From NCBI RefSeq assembly GCF_000282315.2, contig NZ_AKJN02000006.1, positions 1,178,001 to 1,242,000 of the forward strand: a DNA stretch of 64,000 bases, written 5' to 3'. This DNA comes from Pseudomonas sp. GM41(2012). GTDB taxonomy: Bacteria > Pseudomonadota > Gammaproteobacteria > Pseudomonadales > Pseudomonadaceae. Shown one piece after another: positions 46,217 to 55,497 of the stretch. Position 1 is the first letter of the stretch. Every line of letters starts with the position of its first letter. Both the position numbers and the translations under genes were made by a program. Under the pieces are notes generated by a model, which ran no database searches, had not been told where the DNA came from, and was given only the letters and a program-made list of their open reading frames with translations.

Positions 46217-49200
46217 ATGGACAACAAGGGTTCTGGCACTAACCTGGCCTTCTGGCTGCCAGGCAGTGCGGTCATCCTGAGTCTGGTGGTATCGATGTTC
46301 GCCCTCAACCGCGAACCGTTCCTTGAACCGCGGCCGATCGGTGCACAGTTCCAGGCGCAACTGCCCATCGAAGCCCGGTTATGGCAAGACCCTTTTGACG
46401 CGGTCGAGCGTTATCGCAAGAAGCTCACCGACAGCAAGAACCCGGATGCCGAGCATGTCTGCAGCCCGGATCTTTCTCCCCTGGCCGGCGACAAACCGGC
46501 GCCGGACATCATGGTGGCGCTGGTCGAAGGCGGCCCTTACGCCGACGAGGTCGAACGGCGCCGGCGCATTCGTTATGCGCTGCTGGCAGGGTTCAAGAAT
46601 TCCCACCGGGTGCCGGATCAGGAGCAATACATCCATTGCTTGAGACTCGCCGCCAACCTGTCGCTGGAGGCCCCGCAGAAAACCGGTTTCGTCGACGCGC
46701 CCTATGAAGTGTTCGTCTCCAACCCCTTCGATCCACCGACAGCCCTTGAAGGCGCGCCACCACCGCCTGACCGAACGATCGTGTTCTGGTTCAAACAGGA
46801 CGTGCTCGGCTCGACCCCGCTGCAATCGCTCGAAACGCTACGCCAGACCCTGAAAAATAAAATCGCTGTGGCATGCGCTCCAAAACCGTGTGCCGAGCCA
46901 CCCGACACGGCTGTCCTGAAGGTCATCGGCCCCTCAACCTCAACCGTCCTGCGCGACATGTTCCAGGACCAGGACATCGGCCAGGCCACGCCGAAGGTCG
47001 AAATCTACTCACCACTGGCCACGGCCGATAACGAGACGCTGGATCGCGGGTACCCGAAGCTGTCGCCGCCGCTTGCGAGCAGACAATCCATGAAGTTGCT
47101 GCGCACCGTTAGCGACGACGGCACCATGACGCAACTGATGTTGGAGGAGCTGAAGTTGCGCCGCGTGGACCCGGCCACAGGCGTGCGTTGCAGCGAAGGC
47201 AAGCTGCGACGGATCGGCTCACCGTGCACCCGCGACCTGCGCCGCAGCGGTCACCGTATCGCTCTAATTTCCGAGTGGGACAGTTTCTACAGCCGCGCCC
47301 TGATCGAAAGCTTCAAGACACAGGTGGCCAGGGATGCCCACCTGGGCAGCGACGAAAAAAACCATAGGGATGTGGTCGATCAGTGGATTTTGCGCTTCAG
47401 CTATTTACGCGGCCTGGACGGACGCCTCCCGGAAGAGTCCGCGAGCAACGACAAGAGCGCCAGTTCCGATCCCGGTAAAAACAAAGACCCCACCCAACTT
47501 GATCTCAGTCCGTTGGAGAAATCCGACGGCAACTCCCAGCTCGACTACTTGCGGCGCCTCGCCGACCATATCGCCAACGAGGACGCGGCCTATCGACGCA
47601 ACGGCGAAAGCGGCATCGGCGCGATTGGCGTACTGGGCGTCGATGCCTACGACAAGCTCCTGGTGCTGCAAGCGCTGAAGAGCCGGATGCCATACAAACT
47701 GTACTTTTCCACCGACCTCGATGCCCGCATGTTGCAACGGGGCCAGGCGCAAACCACGCGCAACCTGATACTCGCCGCCCCCTACGGACTCACCCTGACC
47801 CGCGCGCTGCAACAGGACGTGCCACCGTTTCGCGACAGCCTGCAAAGTGCGGTGTTCATCTCGGTGCTGGCGGCACTGGCGCCGCAATCCTTCGACGCCA
47901 AGCGCGCGAAGTTCGACTATTCCAAATCGGAGCTGCTGTCGCCGGGCATCTATGAAGTGGGGATCAGCGGCTTCATTCCCTTGGCGAGCCGGCTGACCGC
48001 CTCACGCCCGGCAAGCTGCGAGGCACCGACACAATCGCAGTCGGAACGAGGCGTACGTCCGCACGACCTGATGGCGCTGCGCTGCCTCCAAGACCCCTCG
48101 CCACCGCCCTACCCTGAACCCCAAAAATCAATTCGCGACCGCTTCAAGCAAGCCCAATCCTTCTTCTGGGCAGGGCCACTGACGATCACCCTGCTGATAC
48201 TCGGCGGGTTCATCGTCTGGTGGCGGATCGAGGGCCCGAAAGATGACCATGACGCACGGCTGGCCTGGGTGCGCGGCGTGCCGATGACGCTGTTTATGGT
48301 GGCGGCAGCCTGCGCATTCATCGCCACGCGGTTCTGGCATGCGGAGTTTCTCTGGTTCACCTTCGTGCTGATATTGCTTGGGATCATTTCCTCGAACCTG
48401 ACCCGGCGCTCCGCGAGGCAACTGGCGATGGCCAAGGACTCGACAGCCAGCATGAGCACGGGCTTATACGACTCCCGGGCGTGGTACATCGTGGTCCCCC
48501 TCGTCATGTTCATCCTCGCACTGATGTTGGCGTACCAGATGCGCAGCACATTGACGGAGAACGGACTGGGTGAGCCGATGTTCCTGTTTGAAGGCATCAG
48601 TGCCTGGCCCACCGTGGCACTGCGGCTGCTGGCTGTGCTGATCTCCCTCTCGGCACTGGCCTGGGGCTGGCGCAACCTGCGCATCAACCGGACCGAGATC
48701 GAAGCCACATTCCATTTGCGCCTGCACATGCGCAAGTACGAGATGACCTTGTGGGGACAGGTTCGGCGCTTGATTCGCCGGGGCAAGGGCTGGACATTGC
48801 GTCGTTGGTGCAACGAGCTGGGGCACTGCCTGCTGAGGATTTTCTTCCCGTTGCTGACCGCCAGCGAAGATTGGTCAACGTCCTGCGCACCGGCACAGGC
48901 CGCTTGCACGGACGGGCGCAAGATGATCGTGATTGCTCGCTTCTGGGGTGAGCACTGCGTCTGCGGCTCCTTCGGCGCCCGAATGCTGCGGGCCATGCTC
49001 GCCACCTGGGTTTACGTCGTGATCACCAGCGTGCTGTTTGTCATCTGGCCCATGGAGGGCATGCCCGTTCGCGGCGCATCGATGTGGTGGATGATGAGTT
49101 GGCTGATCCCCACCCTGACGTTCCAGGTGCTGGTGTTCTGGGTCATGGATGCCAACCTGCTGCTGACGCGATTCATCCGCCATCTCAGCGAACATCATGC

Positions 49201-49705
49201 GATCTGGCCAGGCACCTTGCAGATGGAGCACAAGAAGACCTTCGGCATGCTCCGGCACCCGTGCATCGACGAGTGGATGGATTTGCAGCTGATTGCCAAG
49301 CGCACCTCGGCCGTTAACCGCCTGATCTATGCGCCGACGGTGGTCATGTTGATCCTGTTCGCATCGCGCAGCAGCCTGTTCGATAACTGGCCGACACCGC
49401 CCAGCCTGATCATTTCCTACCTGCTGACGGCGCTGGTGCTGCTGGTCTCCGCGCTGTCGATGCGCCGTGCCGCGGAAAAATCCCGCACGCTTGCACTGCA
49501 ACGACTTGACGCCTACCTGCTGCAAACACCTGAAACGACGCCTTGCTACAGCAAGTTCAAGATGATCCGCGAGCGGGTCGCGACGCTCAGTAGCGGCGCG
49601 TTCTCACGCTACGCTGAAGACCCGCTGATCCGGGCGCTGCTGCTGTCGCTGACCGGCATCGGCGGCTCGGCCATTGTCGATGCGTTGAACTATGCGAAGT
49701 TCTAG
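46217..49705 (+). CDS. Unrecognised large polytopic membrane protein, 1162 residues
   Basis: I did not recognise a named family. An N-terminal membrane segment (about 10-30) is followed by a ~615-residue region likely in the periplasm. Within it, RIALISEWDSFYSRALIESF (~350), GAIGVLGVDAYDKLLVLQAL (~470) and MPYKLYFSTDLDARML (~495) resemble type I periplasmic-binding-protein folds. Nine hydrophobic segments follow near 649-669, 688-708, 711-728, 755-775, 797-818, 923-946, 955-978, 1036-1052 and 1063-1083, with a basic loop of ~100 residues at 820-920. No kinase, cyclase or ATPase motif was seen. Composition matches its neighbours. It is monocistronic and divergent from the GlxA-type gene. Confidence 0.85.
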   Translation: MDNKGSGTNLAFWLPGSAVILSLVVSMFALNREPFLEPRPIGAQFQAQLPIEARLWQDPFDAVERYRKKLTDSKNPDAEHVCSPDLSPLAGDKPAPDIMVALVEGGPYADEVERRRRIRYALLAGFKNSHRVPDQEQYIHCLRLAANLSLEAPQKTGFVDAPYEVFVSNPFDPPTALEGAPPPPDRTIVFWFKQDVLGSTPLQSLETLRQTLKNKIAVACAPKPCAEPPDTAVLKVIGPSTSTVLRDMFQDQDIGQATPKVEIYSPLATADNETLDRGYPKLSPPLASRQSMKLLRTVSDDGTMTQLMLEELKLRRVDPATGVRCSEGKLRRIGSPCTRDLRRSGHRIALISEWDSFYSRALIESFKTQVARDAHLGSDEKNHRDVVDQWILRFSYLRGLDGRLPEESASNDKSASSDPGKNKDPTQLDLSPLEKSDGNSQLDYLRRLADHIANEDAAYRRNGESGIGAIGVLGVDAYDKLLVLQALKSRMPYKLYFSTDLDARMLQRGQAQTTRNLILAAPYGLTLTRALQQDVPPFRDSLQSAVFISVLAALAPQSFDAKRAKFDYSKSELLSPGIYEVGISGFIPLASRLTASRPASCEAPTQSQSERGVRPHDLMALRCLQDPSPPPYPEPQKSIRDRFKQAQSFFWAGPLTITLLILGGFIVWWRIEGPKDDHDARLAWVRGVPMTLFMVAAACAFIATRFWHAEFLWFTFVLILLGIISSNLTRRSARQLAMAKDSTASMSTGLYDSRAWYIVVPLVMFILALMLAYQMRSTLTENGLGEPMFLFEGISAWPTVALRLLAVLISLSALAWGWRNLRINRTEIEATFHLRLHMRKYEMTLWGQVRRLIRRGKGWTLRRWCNELGHCLLRIFFPLLTASEDWSTSCAPAQAACTDGRKMIVIARFWGEHCVCGSFGARMLRAMLATWVYVVITSVLFVIWPMEGMPVRGASMWWMMSWLIPTLTFQVLVFWVMDANLLLTRFIRHLSEHHAIWPGTLQMEHKKTFGMLRHPCIDEWMDLQLIAKRTSAVNRLIYAPTVVMLILFASRSSLFDNWPTPPSLIISYLLTALVLLVSALSMRRAAEKSRTLALQRLDAYLLQTPETTPCYSKFKMIRERVATLSSGAFSRYAEDPLIRALLLSLTGIGGSAIVDALNYAKF

Positions 49706-49735
49706 CAGCCACGGGTAAAGCGGCAACGAACACAA

Positions 49736-49894
49736 CCCTGTGGCGAGGGGGCTTGTCGGACCGCCGCATCGCCCCGTTGGGTCGCGAAGCGGCCCCCAGT
49801 GTTCCTTCAGACAAATCGAGCTGTCCGGATTTACGGCTGCTGCGCAACCGAACGGGGCGATGCGGCGTTCCGACAAGCCCCCTCGCCACAGGGT
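49736..49894. repeat. Inverted-repeat element, ~159 bp
   Basis: Outer arms of about 48 bases (starting ACCCTGTGGCGAGGGGGCTT and ending with its reverse complement AAGCCCCCTCGCCACAGGGT) enclose a central ~60 bases. The arms continue through CGCATCGCCCCGTT / AACGGGGCGATGCG with short mismatches. It resembles a non-coding MITE-like Pseudomonas intergenic element and differs from the REP doublets. Confidence 0.88.
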
Positions 49895-49974
49895 GATCAC
49901 CAGGCTCAAGATCTACGTTTTATGAGTAGCTATGCTTAACGTGTTATCAGTCATCGTGAAAGGAGGCGTTCGAG

Positions 49975-50460
49975 ATGCAACTCATCACGTTGAAAATCGA
50001 CAAACCGGAAGCGACGAACTTCATTTTCGGTCAGACCCACTTCATCAAGTCCGTCGAGGACATCCACGAAGCGTTGGTCAATGCCGTGCCAGGTATCCGC
50101 TTTGGCGTGGCCTTTTGCGAAGCTTCCGGCAACTGCCTGGTGCGCTGGTCTGGCACCGATGCCGCCATGATCGACCTGGCCCGGCGCAATGCCCAAGCCA
50201 TCGGCGCAGGCCATAGCTTCATCATTTTCCTCAACGATGGTTTCTATCCCGTAAACGTGTTGAACGCCGTCAAAATGGTTCCAGAGGTGTGCCGCATTTT
50301 TTGTGCAACGGCCAATCCGACTGAGGTGATTCTGGCCGAGACGGACCAAGGGCGAGCCATTCTGGGCGTGGTGGATGGCCTCTGTGCCCGAGGCATTGAA
50401 GGCGAGGAAGACATCCTGTGGCGCAAGAACCTGTTGCGGCAGATCGGCTACAAACTTTGA
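49975..50460 (+). CDS. Adenosine-specific kinase-family protein
   Basis: A 161-residue protein with the blocks TNFIFGQTHFIKSVEDIHEAL, FGVAFCEASGNCLVRWSGTD, NAQAIGAGHSFIIFLNDGFYPVNVLNAVK and FCATANPTEVILAETDQGRAILGVVDG. Together these define the archaeal-type adenosine-specific kinase family (a small trimeric fold). The bacterial role is not established; the annotation name comes from an archaeal structure. AAAGGAGG precedes the ATG at 49975. Confidence 0.88.
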   Translation: MQLITLKIDKPEATNFIFGQTHFIKSVEDIHEALVNAVPGIRFGVAFCEASGNCLVRWSGTDAAMIDLARRNAQAIGAGHSFIIFLNDGFYPVNVLNAVKMVPEVCRIFCATANPTEVILAETDQGRAILGVVDGLCARGIEGEEDILWRKNLLRQIGYKL

Positions 50461-50499
50461 GCAAAGCAGGCGCTGAGATCACGTTCAGCGCCTCATACC

Positions 50500-51855
50500 T
50501 TACGCCCGAGAAGCTTTTTGCAGACCTGGCAGCACGGAACCTGCTCCCAGCGCTGAATGAGCCGCGATAACCTCTGCCTGAGCCGTCGCGGGTTTCTCCC
50601 CTTCGACCTCACCATTCAACGCCTTGTGCATTTTCACGGTGTCCAGCGCCCCGACCCATTTGGCAATGGCCATTGTTCCGACGCCATTGCCGATGGTGTT
50701 GGTGATCGCACGCGCTTCCGACATGAACCGGTCGACGCCCAACAGCAGCACCATGCCCGCCACCGGAATGGTGCCAAGGGACGATAACGTCGCTGCCAGA
50801 ATGATGAATCCCGAGCCGGTGACACCAGCAGATCCCTTGGAGGTAAACATCAGCACGGCCAGGACGATCAACTGATCCGTCAGGGTCAGCGGTGTGTTGG
50901 TTGCCTGGGCGATGAAGATCGCGGCGATGGTGTAGTAGATCGCCTGCCCGTCCGGGTTGAAGGTCAGGCCCGAGGGAATGATCAGGCCGGCGACGGGTTT
51001 GGAAACACCGGCCTTTTCCATCTTGGAAATCATCTGCGGCAGCACCGATTCCGAAGAGCTGGTGCCGAGGACGGTAAACAGTTCTTCCTTGATGAATTTC
51101 AGAAACTTCCACAGGCTGAATCCGCTGTAGCGGCAGATCGGGCCCAGTACAAAAATCACGAACACCGCACAGGTCAGGTAGACACAGGCCATCAGCTTGC
51201 CGAGCGAGAACAGCGAGCCAAAGCCGTATTTGCCGATGGTGAAAGCAATCGCTCCGAAGGCGCCGATGGGTGCCAGGCGCATGACCATGTTGACGATGCG
51301 AAACATGCCCTGCATCAGGCTGTCCAGCGTGTCGACGAACACCTTGGCACGAGGTCCGACATGCGCCAGGGCAATGCCCAGCAGAATGGAGAACAGCAAT
51401 ATTTGCAGCACGTTGCCCTTGGCGAAGGCATCCACGATGGTGTCGGGGATGATGTTCATCACAAAGTCCATGAACGACGCATGCTTCACGGCGCTGGTGT
51501 AGGTGGCCAGGCTCGACGTATCCAGCGTGGCGACATCGATGTTCATGCCGACGCCGGGTTTGAACACATCGACGACTACCAGACCGACGACCAGCGCCAG
51601 GGTGGACACCACTTCGAAATAGATCAGCGCACGAAAGCCGACGCGCCCCAGCTCTTTCATGTTCTCCATGCGCGCGATGCCCGTGACCACCGTCAGGAAG
51701 ATCACCGGGGCGAGGAGCATTTTGATCAGTTTGATGAACGCGTCGCCCAAGGGTTTGAGCGCTGTTCCGGTTTCGGGCACGAATACCCCGACGATGGCGC
51801 CGAGGATCACGGCGATGAGCACTTGTACGTAAAGTTTGCCGAATATTCTTTTCAT
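50500..51855 (-). CDS. dctA: C4-dicarboxylate:cation symporter DctA
   Basis: A 451-residue DAACS-family symporter for succinate, fumarate, malate and similar C4 acids. It has the serine-rich hairpin TVLGTSSSESVLPQM near 270, IPSGLTFNPDGQAIYYTIAAIFIAQATN near 300-325 and the DRFMSEARAITNTIGNGVGTMAIAKW block near 375-400. About eight membrane helices are predicted. It lies downstream of the tartrate/D-malate dehydrogenase gene on the same strand, 88 bases away, with a stem-loop in the gap, so it probably imports that enzyme's substrate. Confidence 0.95.
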   Translation of the reverse strand: MKRIFGKLYVQVLIAVILGAIVGVFVPETGTALKPLGDAFIKLIKMLLAPVIFLTVVTGIARMENMKELGRVGFRALIYFEVVSTLALVVGLVVVDVFKPGVGMNIDVATLDTSSLATYTSAVKHASFMDFVMNIIPDTIVDAFAKGNVLQILLFSILLGIALAHVGPRAKVFVDTLDSLMQGMFRIVNMVMRLAPIGAFGAIAFTIGKYGFGSLFSLGKLMACVYLTCAVFVIFVLGPICRYSGFSLWKFLKFIKEELFTVLGTSSSESVLPQMISKMEKAGVSKPVAGLIIPSGLTFNPDGQAIYYTIAAIFIAQATNTPLTLTDQLIVLAVLMFTSKGSAGVTGSGFIILAATLSSLGTIPVAGMVLLLGVDRFMSEARAITNTIGNGVGTMAIAKWVGALDTVKMHKALNGEVEGEKPATAQAEVIAAHSALGAGSVLPGLQKASRA

Positions 51856-51890
51856 GACAGGGCCCTGATTTTTTATTGTTGTCAGGAAAT

Positions 51891-51925
51891 GCCAAGGGGC
51901 TCTGATCAGTGATCAGCCCCTTGGC
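51891..51925 (-). promoter_or_regulatory. Stem-loop between the dehydrogenase and dctA genes
   Basis: GCCAAGGGGCT and AGCCCCTTGGC form a perfect 11-base stem with a 13-base loop, starting 19 bases after the dehydrogenase stop. No U-tract follows on the minus strand, so it looks more like an mRNA-processing or stability hairpin, or a partial terminator that lowers dctA expression, than a full terminator. Confidence 0.65.
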
Positions 51926-51943
51926 GTTGTGCCGCCGCTTGAA

Positions 51944-52999
51944 TCAGCGTTTGATCAACTCGATGACCGCATCCGTGATCTGGCGGGTGGTGGCCGTACC
52001 GCCCAGATCCGGGGTGTGCAGACCGCTCTCGGTCACCGCCTCGATAGCCGACATCAGGTGCTTCGCCGCAGCCGCTTCGCCCAGGTGTTCGAGCATCATT
52101 GCCGCCGTCCAGAATGTTGCGATCGGGTTGGCCACGCCTTTGCCGGTGATGTCGAAGGCCGAGCCGTGGATCGGTTCGAACATCGAGGGGAATTTGCGCG
52201 AAGGGTTCAGGTTGGCGGTCGGCGCAATGCCCAGGCTGCCGGACAACGCGGCGGCCAGATCGGACAGGATGTCGGCGTGCAGGTTGGTGGCAACGATCAC
52301 GTCCAGCGTCGATGGTTTGAGCACCATGCGCGTGGTTACGGCGTCGACCAATTCCTTGTCGATTTTGACGTCCGGAAAGTCCTTGGCGACTTCGTAGAAA
52401 ATCTCGTCCCACAGCACCATGCCGTGACGCTGGGCGTTGGATTTGGTGACCATGGTCAGGTGCTTGCGAGGACGGCTTTGCGCCAGTTCGAAGGCGAAAC
52501 GATGAATGCGCTCGACCCCGGCACGGGTGAACACCGACACCTCGGTGGCGACCTCTTCAGGCAGCCCCCGGTGGACACGACCGCCATTGCCGGAGTACTC
52601 GCCCTCGGAGTTTTCACGCACCACGACCCAGTCGATTTGATCGCCATTGAGCAGCGGGCTTTTAACCCCTGGCAGTACGCGAGCCGGACGCACATTGGCG
52701 TACTGGTCGAAGCCCTGGCAGATCGGCAGGCGCAGGCCCCACAACGAAATGTGATCCGGCACGTTGAGCGCACCGACTGCGCCGAAGAAAATGGCGTCGA
52801 AGGTTTTCAGCTCTTCCAGGCCACCGTCAGGGATGTAGTAGCCGTTTTTAAGGTAGTTATCCGAGTTCCAGTCGAAGTGTTTGAAATCCAGTTCGAAGCC
52901 GGATTTCTTCGACAAGGCTTGCAGCACCTCGACGCCCGCAGCGATCACTTCTACACCGATACCATCACCTGGAACTGCAGCAATTTTGTAGGCGCTCAT
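51944..52999 (-). CDS. Tartrate / D-malate dehydrogenase (decarboxylating)
   Basis: A 351-residue isocitrate/isopropylmalate dehydrogenase-family enzyme of the TDH/DmlA branch. Motifs are IAAVPGDGIGVEV at the start, FFGAVGALNVPDHISLWGLRL near 70-90, NVRPARVLPGVKSPL, VVRENSEGEYSGNGGRVHRG near 125-145, DVIVATNLHADILSDLAAALSGSLGIAPTANLNP near 235-268 and FEPIHGSAFDITGKGVANPIAT near 275. It oxidises (R,R)- or meso-tartrate or D-malate with NAD. It is divergent from a LysR gene with a clear operator and is followed by dctA. Confidence 0.92.
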   Translation of the reverse strand: MSAYKIAAVPGDGIGVEVIAAGVEVLQALSKKSGFELDFKHFDWNSDNYLKNGYYIPDGGLEELKTFDAIFFGAVGALNVPDHISLWGLRLPICQGFDQYANVRPARVLPGVKSPLLNGDQIDWVVVRENSEGEYSGNGGRVHRGLPEEVATEVSVFTRAGVERIHRFAFELAQSRPRKHLTMVTKSNAQRHGMVLWDEIFYEVAKDFPDVKIDKELVDAVTTRMVLKPSTLDVIVATNLHADILSDLAAALSGSLGIAPTANLNPSRKFPSMFEPIHGSAFDITGKGVANPIATFWTAAMMLEHLGEAAAAKHLMSAIEAVTESGLHTPDLGGTATTRQITDAVIELIKR

Positions 53000-53075
53000 T
53001 AGTTAACTCCACTCTCTTCACGTTCTTGTTGTGCCTGTCGAACGGGGCTGTTCAATCAGGGTGTGAGCGGAGTAT

Positions 53076-53118
53076 ATGTAGTGAACAAATGAGCGTGAGT
53101 TACTCCAAATCACTACAT
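53076..53118. promoter_or_regulatory. Candidate LysR operator: 9-base inverted repeat
   Basis: ATGTAGTGA (53076-53084) and TCACTACAT (53110-53118) are perfect inverted arms 25 bases apart, in the 138-base region between the divergent dehydrogenase and LysR genes. The right arm lies about 20 bases before the LysR start, which suits autoregulation and divergent activation. Confidence 0.7.
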
Positions 53119-53137
53119 AGATGAATTTGAGTTACCA

Positions 53138-54061
53138 ATGAGCCAAACCCTGGATTTGTCTTTTTTCTACCTGCTGGCCAACAAAGGCAGCCTCGCGGCG
53201 ACGGCTCGCGAGTTGGGCGTCACCCCGCCGGCGGTGAGCAAGCGCCTGACCGCGCTGGAAGCACGGCTAGGCATCCGCCTGGTCAACCGCACCACGCGCT
53301 CGATGAGCCTGACCTCGGAAGGTGAACTGTATTTCTCCCATGCCGCGCGCATCCTCACGCAGATCGATGAGGTCGAGCAGCTGATCAGCAGCAGCCGGGC
53401 AACGCCTAAAGGCCTGATCCGCGTCAACGCTTCGCTGGGATTCGGTCGGCGCTATATCGGCCCGGCCTTGGGCGCGTTCTTCGCGCAGTACCCGGAGGTG
53501 GAAATACAACTGGAAATCAGCGACCACCCACTCGACCTGACGACTCACGGGTTTGACCTGGGTATTCGTTTCGGCACGCTGCCGGACGCCGCTTTCCATG
53601 CCCGCAAGATCGCGTCCAATCGCCGTCTGTTATGCGCCTCGCCCCTGTACCTGGAAAAGCATGGCGTGCCCCAACGCCTGGCGGATTTACAGCAACACAA
53701 CTGCATCTTCCTGCGGCAAAACGAAACGCCCTACGGCGTGTGGAGTTTCACCAACGGCGGGCGCACACAAAACATCAAAGTGCGCGGCGCGTTGGGCTGC
53801 AACGACGGTGAAGTGGCCCTGAACTGGGCACTGGAAGGTTATGGCATTCTGCTGCGGGCCGAATGGGACATCGCCCGTTACGTGCGCAGTGGCCGCTTGC
53901 GCCTGGTGCTGGAAGATCAGACCCCCACCCGCGCCGATGTCTACGCCGTGTATCCGCAACAGTTGCACCTGTCGGCGCGGGTACGCAGCCTGATCGATTT
54001 CCTGGTCGAGCGCTTCAAGCACATCGATCATCTGGAAGAACCGGAATCTACGCGCGAATGA
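53138..54061 (+). CDS. LysR-family regulator (DmlR-like)
   Basis: A 307-residue LysR protein. The helix-turn-helix LSFFYLLANKGSLAATARELG, VTPPAVSKRLTALEARLGIRLVNRTTRSM is the DmlR/TtuA style. The effector domain begins near 92 (GLIRVNASLGFGRRYIGPAL). It is divergent from the tartrate/D-malate dehydrogenase and shares the palindromic region with it. In E. coli DmlR activates dmlA under the same arrangement, which supports a D-malate or tartrate inducer. Confidence 0.92.
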   Translation: MSQTLDLSFFYLLANKGSLAATARELGVTPPAVSKRLTALEARLGIRLVNRTTRSMSLTSEGELYFSHAARILTQIDEVEQLISSSRATPKGLIRVNASLGFGRRYIGPALGAFFAQYPEVEIQLEISDHPLDLTTHGFDLGIRFGTLPDAAFHARKIASNRRLLCASPLYLEKHGVPQRLADLQQHNCIFLRQNETPYGVWSFTNGGRTQNIKVRGALGCNDGEVALNWALEGYGILLRAEWDIARYVRSGRLRLVLEDQTPTRADVYAVYPQQLHLSARVRSLIDFLVERFKHIDHLEEPESTRE

Positions 54062-54237
54062 ACAGGTTGGCGGGCGACTGCTATCGGGCCATTAGCGGGC
54101 GTTCGGCCTACATCCGCTTTTGATTGTGGATTCAACTGCTCGACAGAAGTCGAAAATCAATCCCGAGCAATCTTGTCATTTGCCAAGGCTTAGGGCAGGG
54201 TCGATACCACTGAGATCTCTGTCAAAGGAGTCACCCC

Positions 54238-55371
54238 ATGTCAAAGCTATATCCCAGTATCGATCCCGAGGGGCTGGTCGAGTACTCAGTGGTCTACACC
54301 GACCGCTCGCTCAACCACATGTCGCTGTCATTTCAAGGCGTGATGAAGAACATTTCCAGGACCCTGAAACAGGTCTACAACGCCCAGGCTGTTGCGGTGG
54401 TCCCGGGCAGCGGCACATTCGGCATGGAAGCGGTGGCGCGACAGTTTGCCACCGACCAGCAATGCCTGGTGATACGCAACGGCTGGTTCAGTTATCGCTG
54501 GAGCCAGATCCTTGAGATGGGCAACATCCCGGCGGCCACCACGGTGCTGAAAGCCCGACCGGTCGAGACTGGTCGCCAGGCTGCCTACGCCCCACCCCCT
54601 CTGGACGAAGTGCTGACAGCCATTCAGGCGCAGAAGCCGCAGATTGTCTTCGCCCCCCACGTTGAAACCTCATCAGGGATTATCCTGCCCGACGAGTACC
54701 TGCGGGCCGTCGGCGACGCCGTGCATGCGGTGGGAGGCCTGTTCGTGCTGGACTGCATCGCCTCAGGCACGATTTGGGTTGATATGCAGAAATGCGCAGT
54801 CGACCTGCTGATCAGCGCACCGCAGAAAGGCTGGAGCGCTTCCCCTTGCTGCGCCCTGGTGATGCTCAGTTCTTTGGCCCTCGAGCGCATCGAACAGACG
54901 CAGAGCAGCAGCTTCGCCTGCGACCTGAAAAAGTGGCTTCAGATCATGCAGGCCTACGAACAGGGCGGACATGCCTACCATGCGACCATGCCCAGCGATT
55001 CCCTCGCGCGATTTAACGAAGTGATGAAAGAGACGCAAGCCTACGGTTTCGACAAGGTCCGCGGCGAACAACAGGCTCTGGGCGATCGGGTGCGCGCAAT
55101 GTTGACCGGCAAAGGCATCAAAAGCGTGGCCGCAGCCGGCTTTCAGGCCCCTGGCGTAGTGGTGAGCTACACCGATGATGCCGACATCAAGAGCGGTAAG
55201 AAATTTGCCAGCCACGGCCTACAGATCGCCGCCGGAGTGCCATTGCAATGCGACGAGCCGGCCGACTTCCAGACCTTCCGCATCGGTCTGTTCGGACTCG
55301 AAAAGCTGCACAATATCGAGCGCACGGTCAGCACCCTCGAGCAGGCACTGGACGAAGTGATGGTTAACTAA
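54238..55371 (+). CDS. Class V aminotransferase (serine/alanine-glyoxylate type)
   Basis: A 377-residue fold-type I PLP enzyme. VVPGSGTFGMEAVARQF near 55-70 is the phosphate-side motif. FAPHVETSSGIILPDEYLRA near 138 and LFVLDCIASGTIWVDMQ near 165-182 bind PLP, and the Schiff-base lysine is Lys197 in ISAPQKGWSASPCCALVML. The wording matches the alanine/serine-glyoxylate or phosphonopyruvate (AGT/SgaA/PhnW) group. Substrates are uncertain. AAAGGAG precedes the ATG. It stands between the dicarboxylate cluster and the convergent E1 paralogue, with two hairpins after it. Confidence 0.88.
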   Translation: MSKLYPSIDPEGLVEYSVVYTDRSLNHMSLSFQGVMKNISRTLKQVYNAQAVAVVPGSGTFGMEAVARQFATDQQCLVIRNGWFSYRWSQILEMGNIPAATTVLKARPVETGRQAAYAPPPLDEVLTAIQAQKPQIVFAPHVETSSGIILPDEYLRAVGDAVHAVGGLFVLDCIASGTIWVDMQKCAVDLLISAPQKGWSASPCCALVMLSSLALERIEQTQSSSFACDLKKWLQIMQAYEQGGHAYHATMPSDSLARFNEVMKETQAYGFDKVRGEQQALGDRVRAMLTGKGIKSVAAAGFQAPGVVVSYTDDADIKSGKKFASHGLQIAAGVPLQCDEPADFQTFRIGLFGLEKLHNIERTVSTLEQALDEVMVN

Positions 55372-55390
55372 AAGCGGGCCGAGCATGAAC

Positions 55391-55442
55391 GATGTCTCAT
55401 TCAGACATCACAATTCCCGACATGAGCGGGCAAATGCCCGCC
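55391..55442 (+). terminator. Two adjacent hairpins in a convergent gap
   Basis: GATGTCT/AGACATC (55391-55409) is followed by GCGGGCA/TGCCCGC (55425-55442). Neither has a long T-tract, so termination is only probable. They sit between the convergent aminotransferase and E1 genes. Confidence 0.5.
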
Positions 55443-55497
55443 CTTAACTATCGAGGATAACGCGGCCTGTGCAGACGCCAAAAAATGAAGGTGCGTG

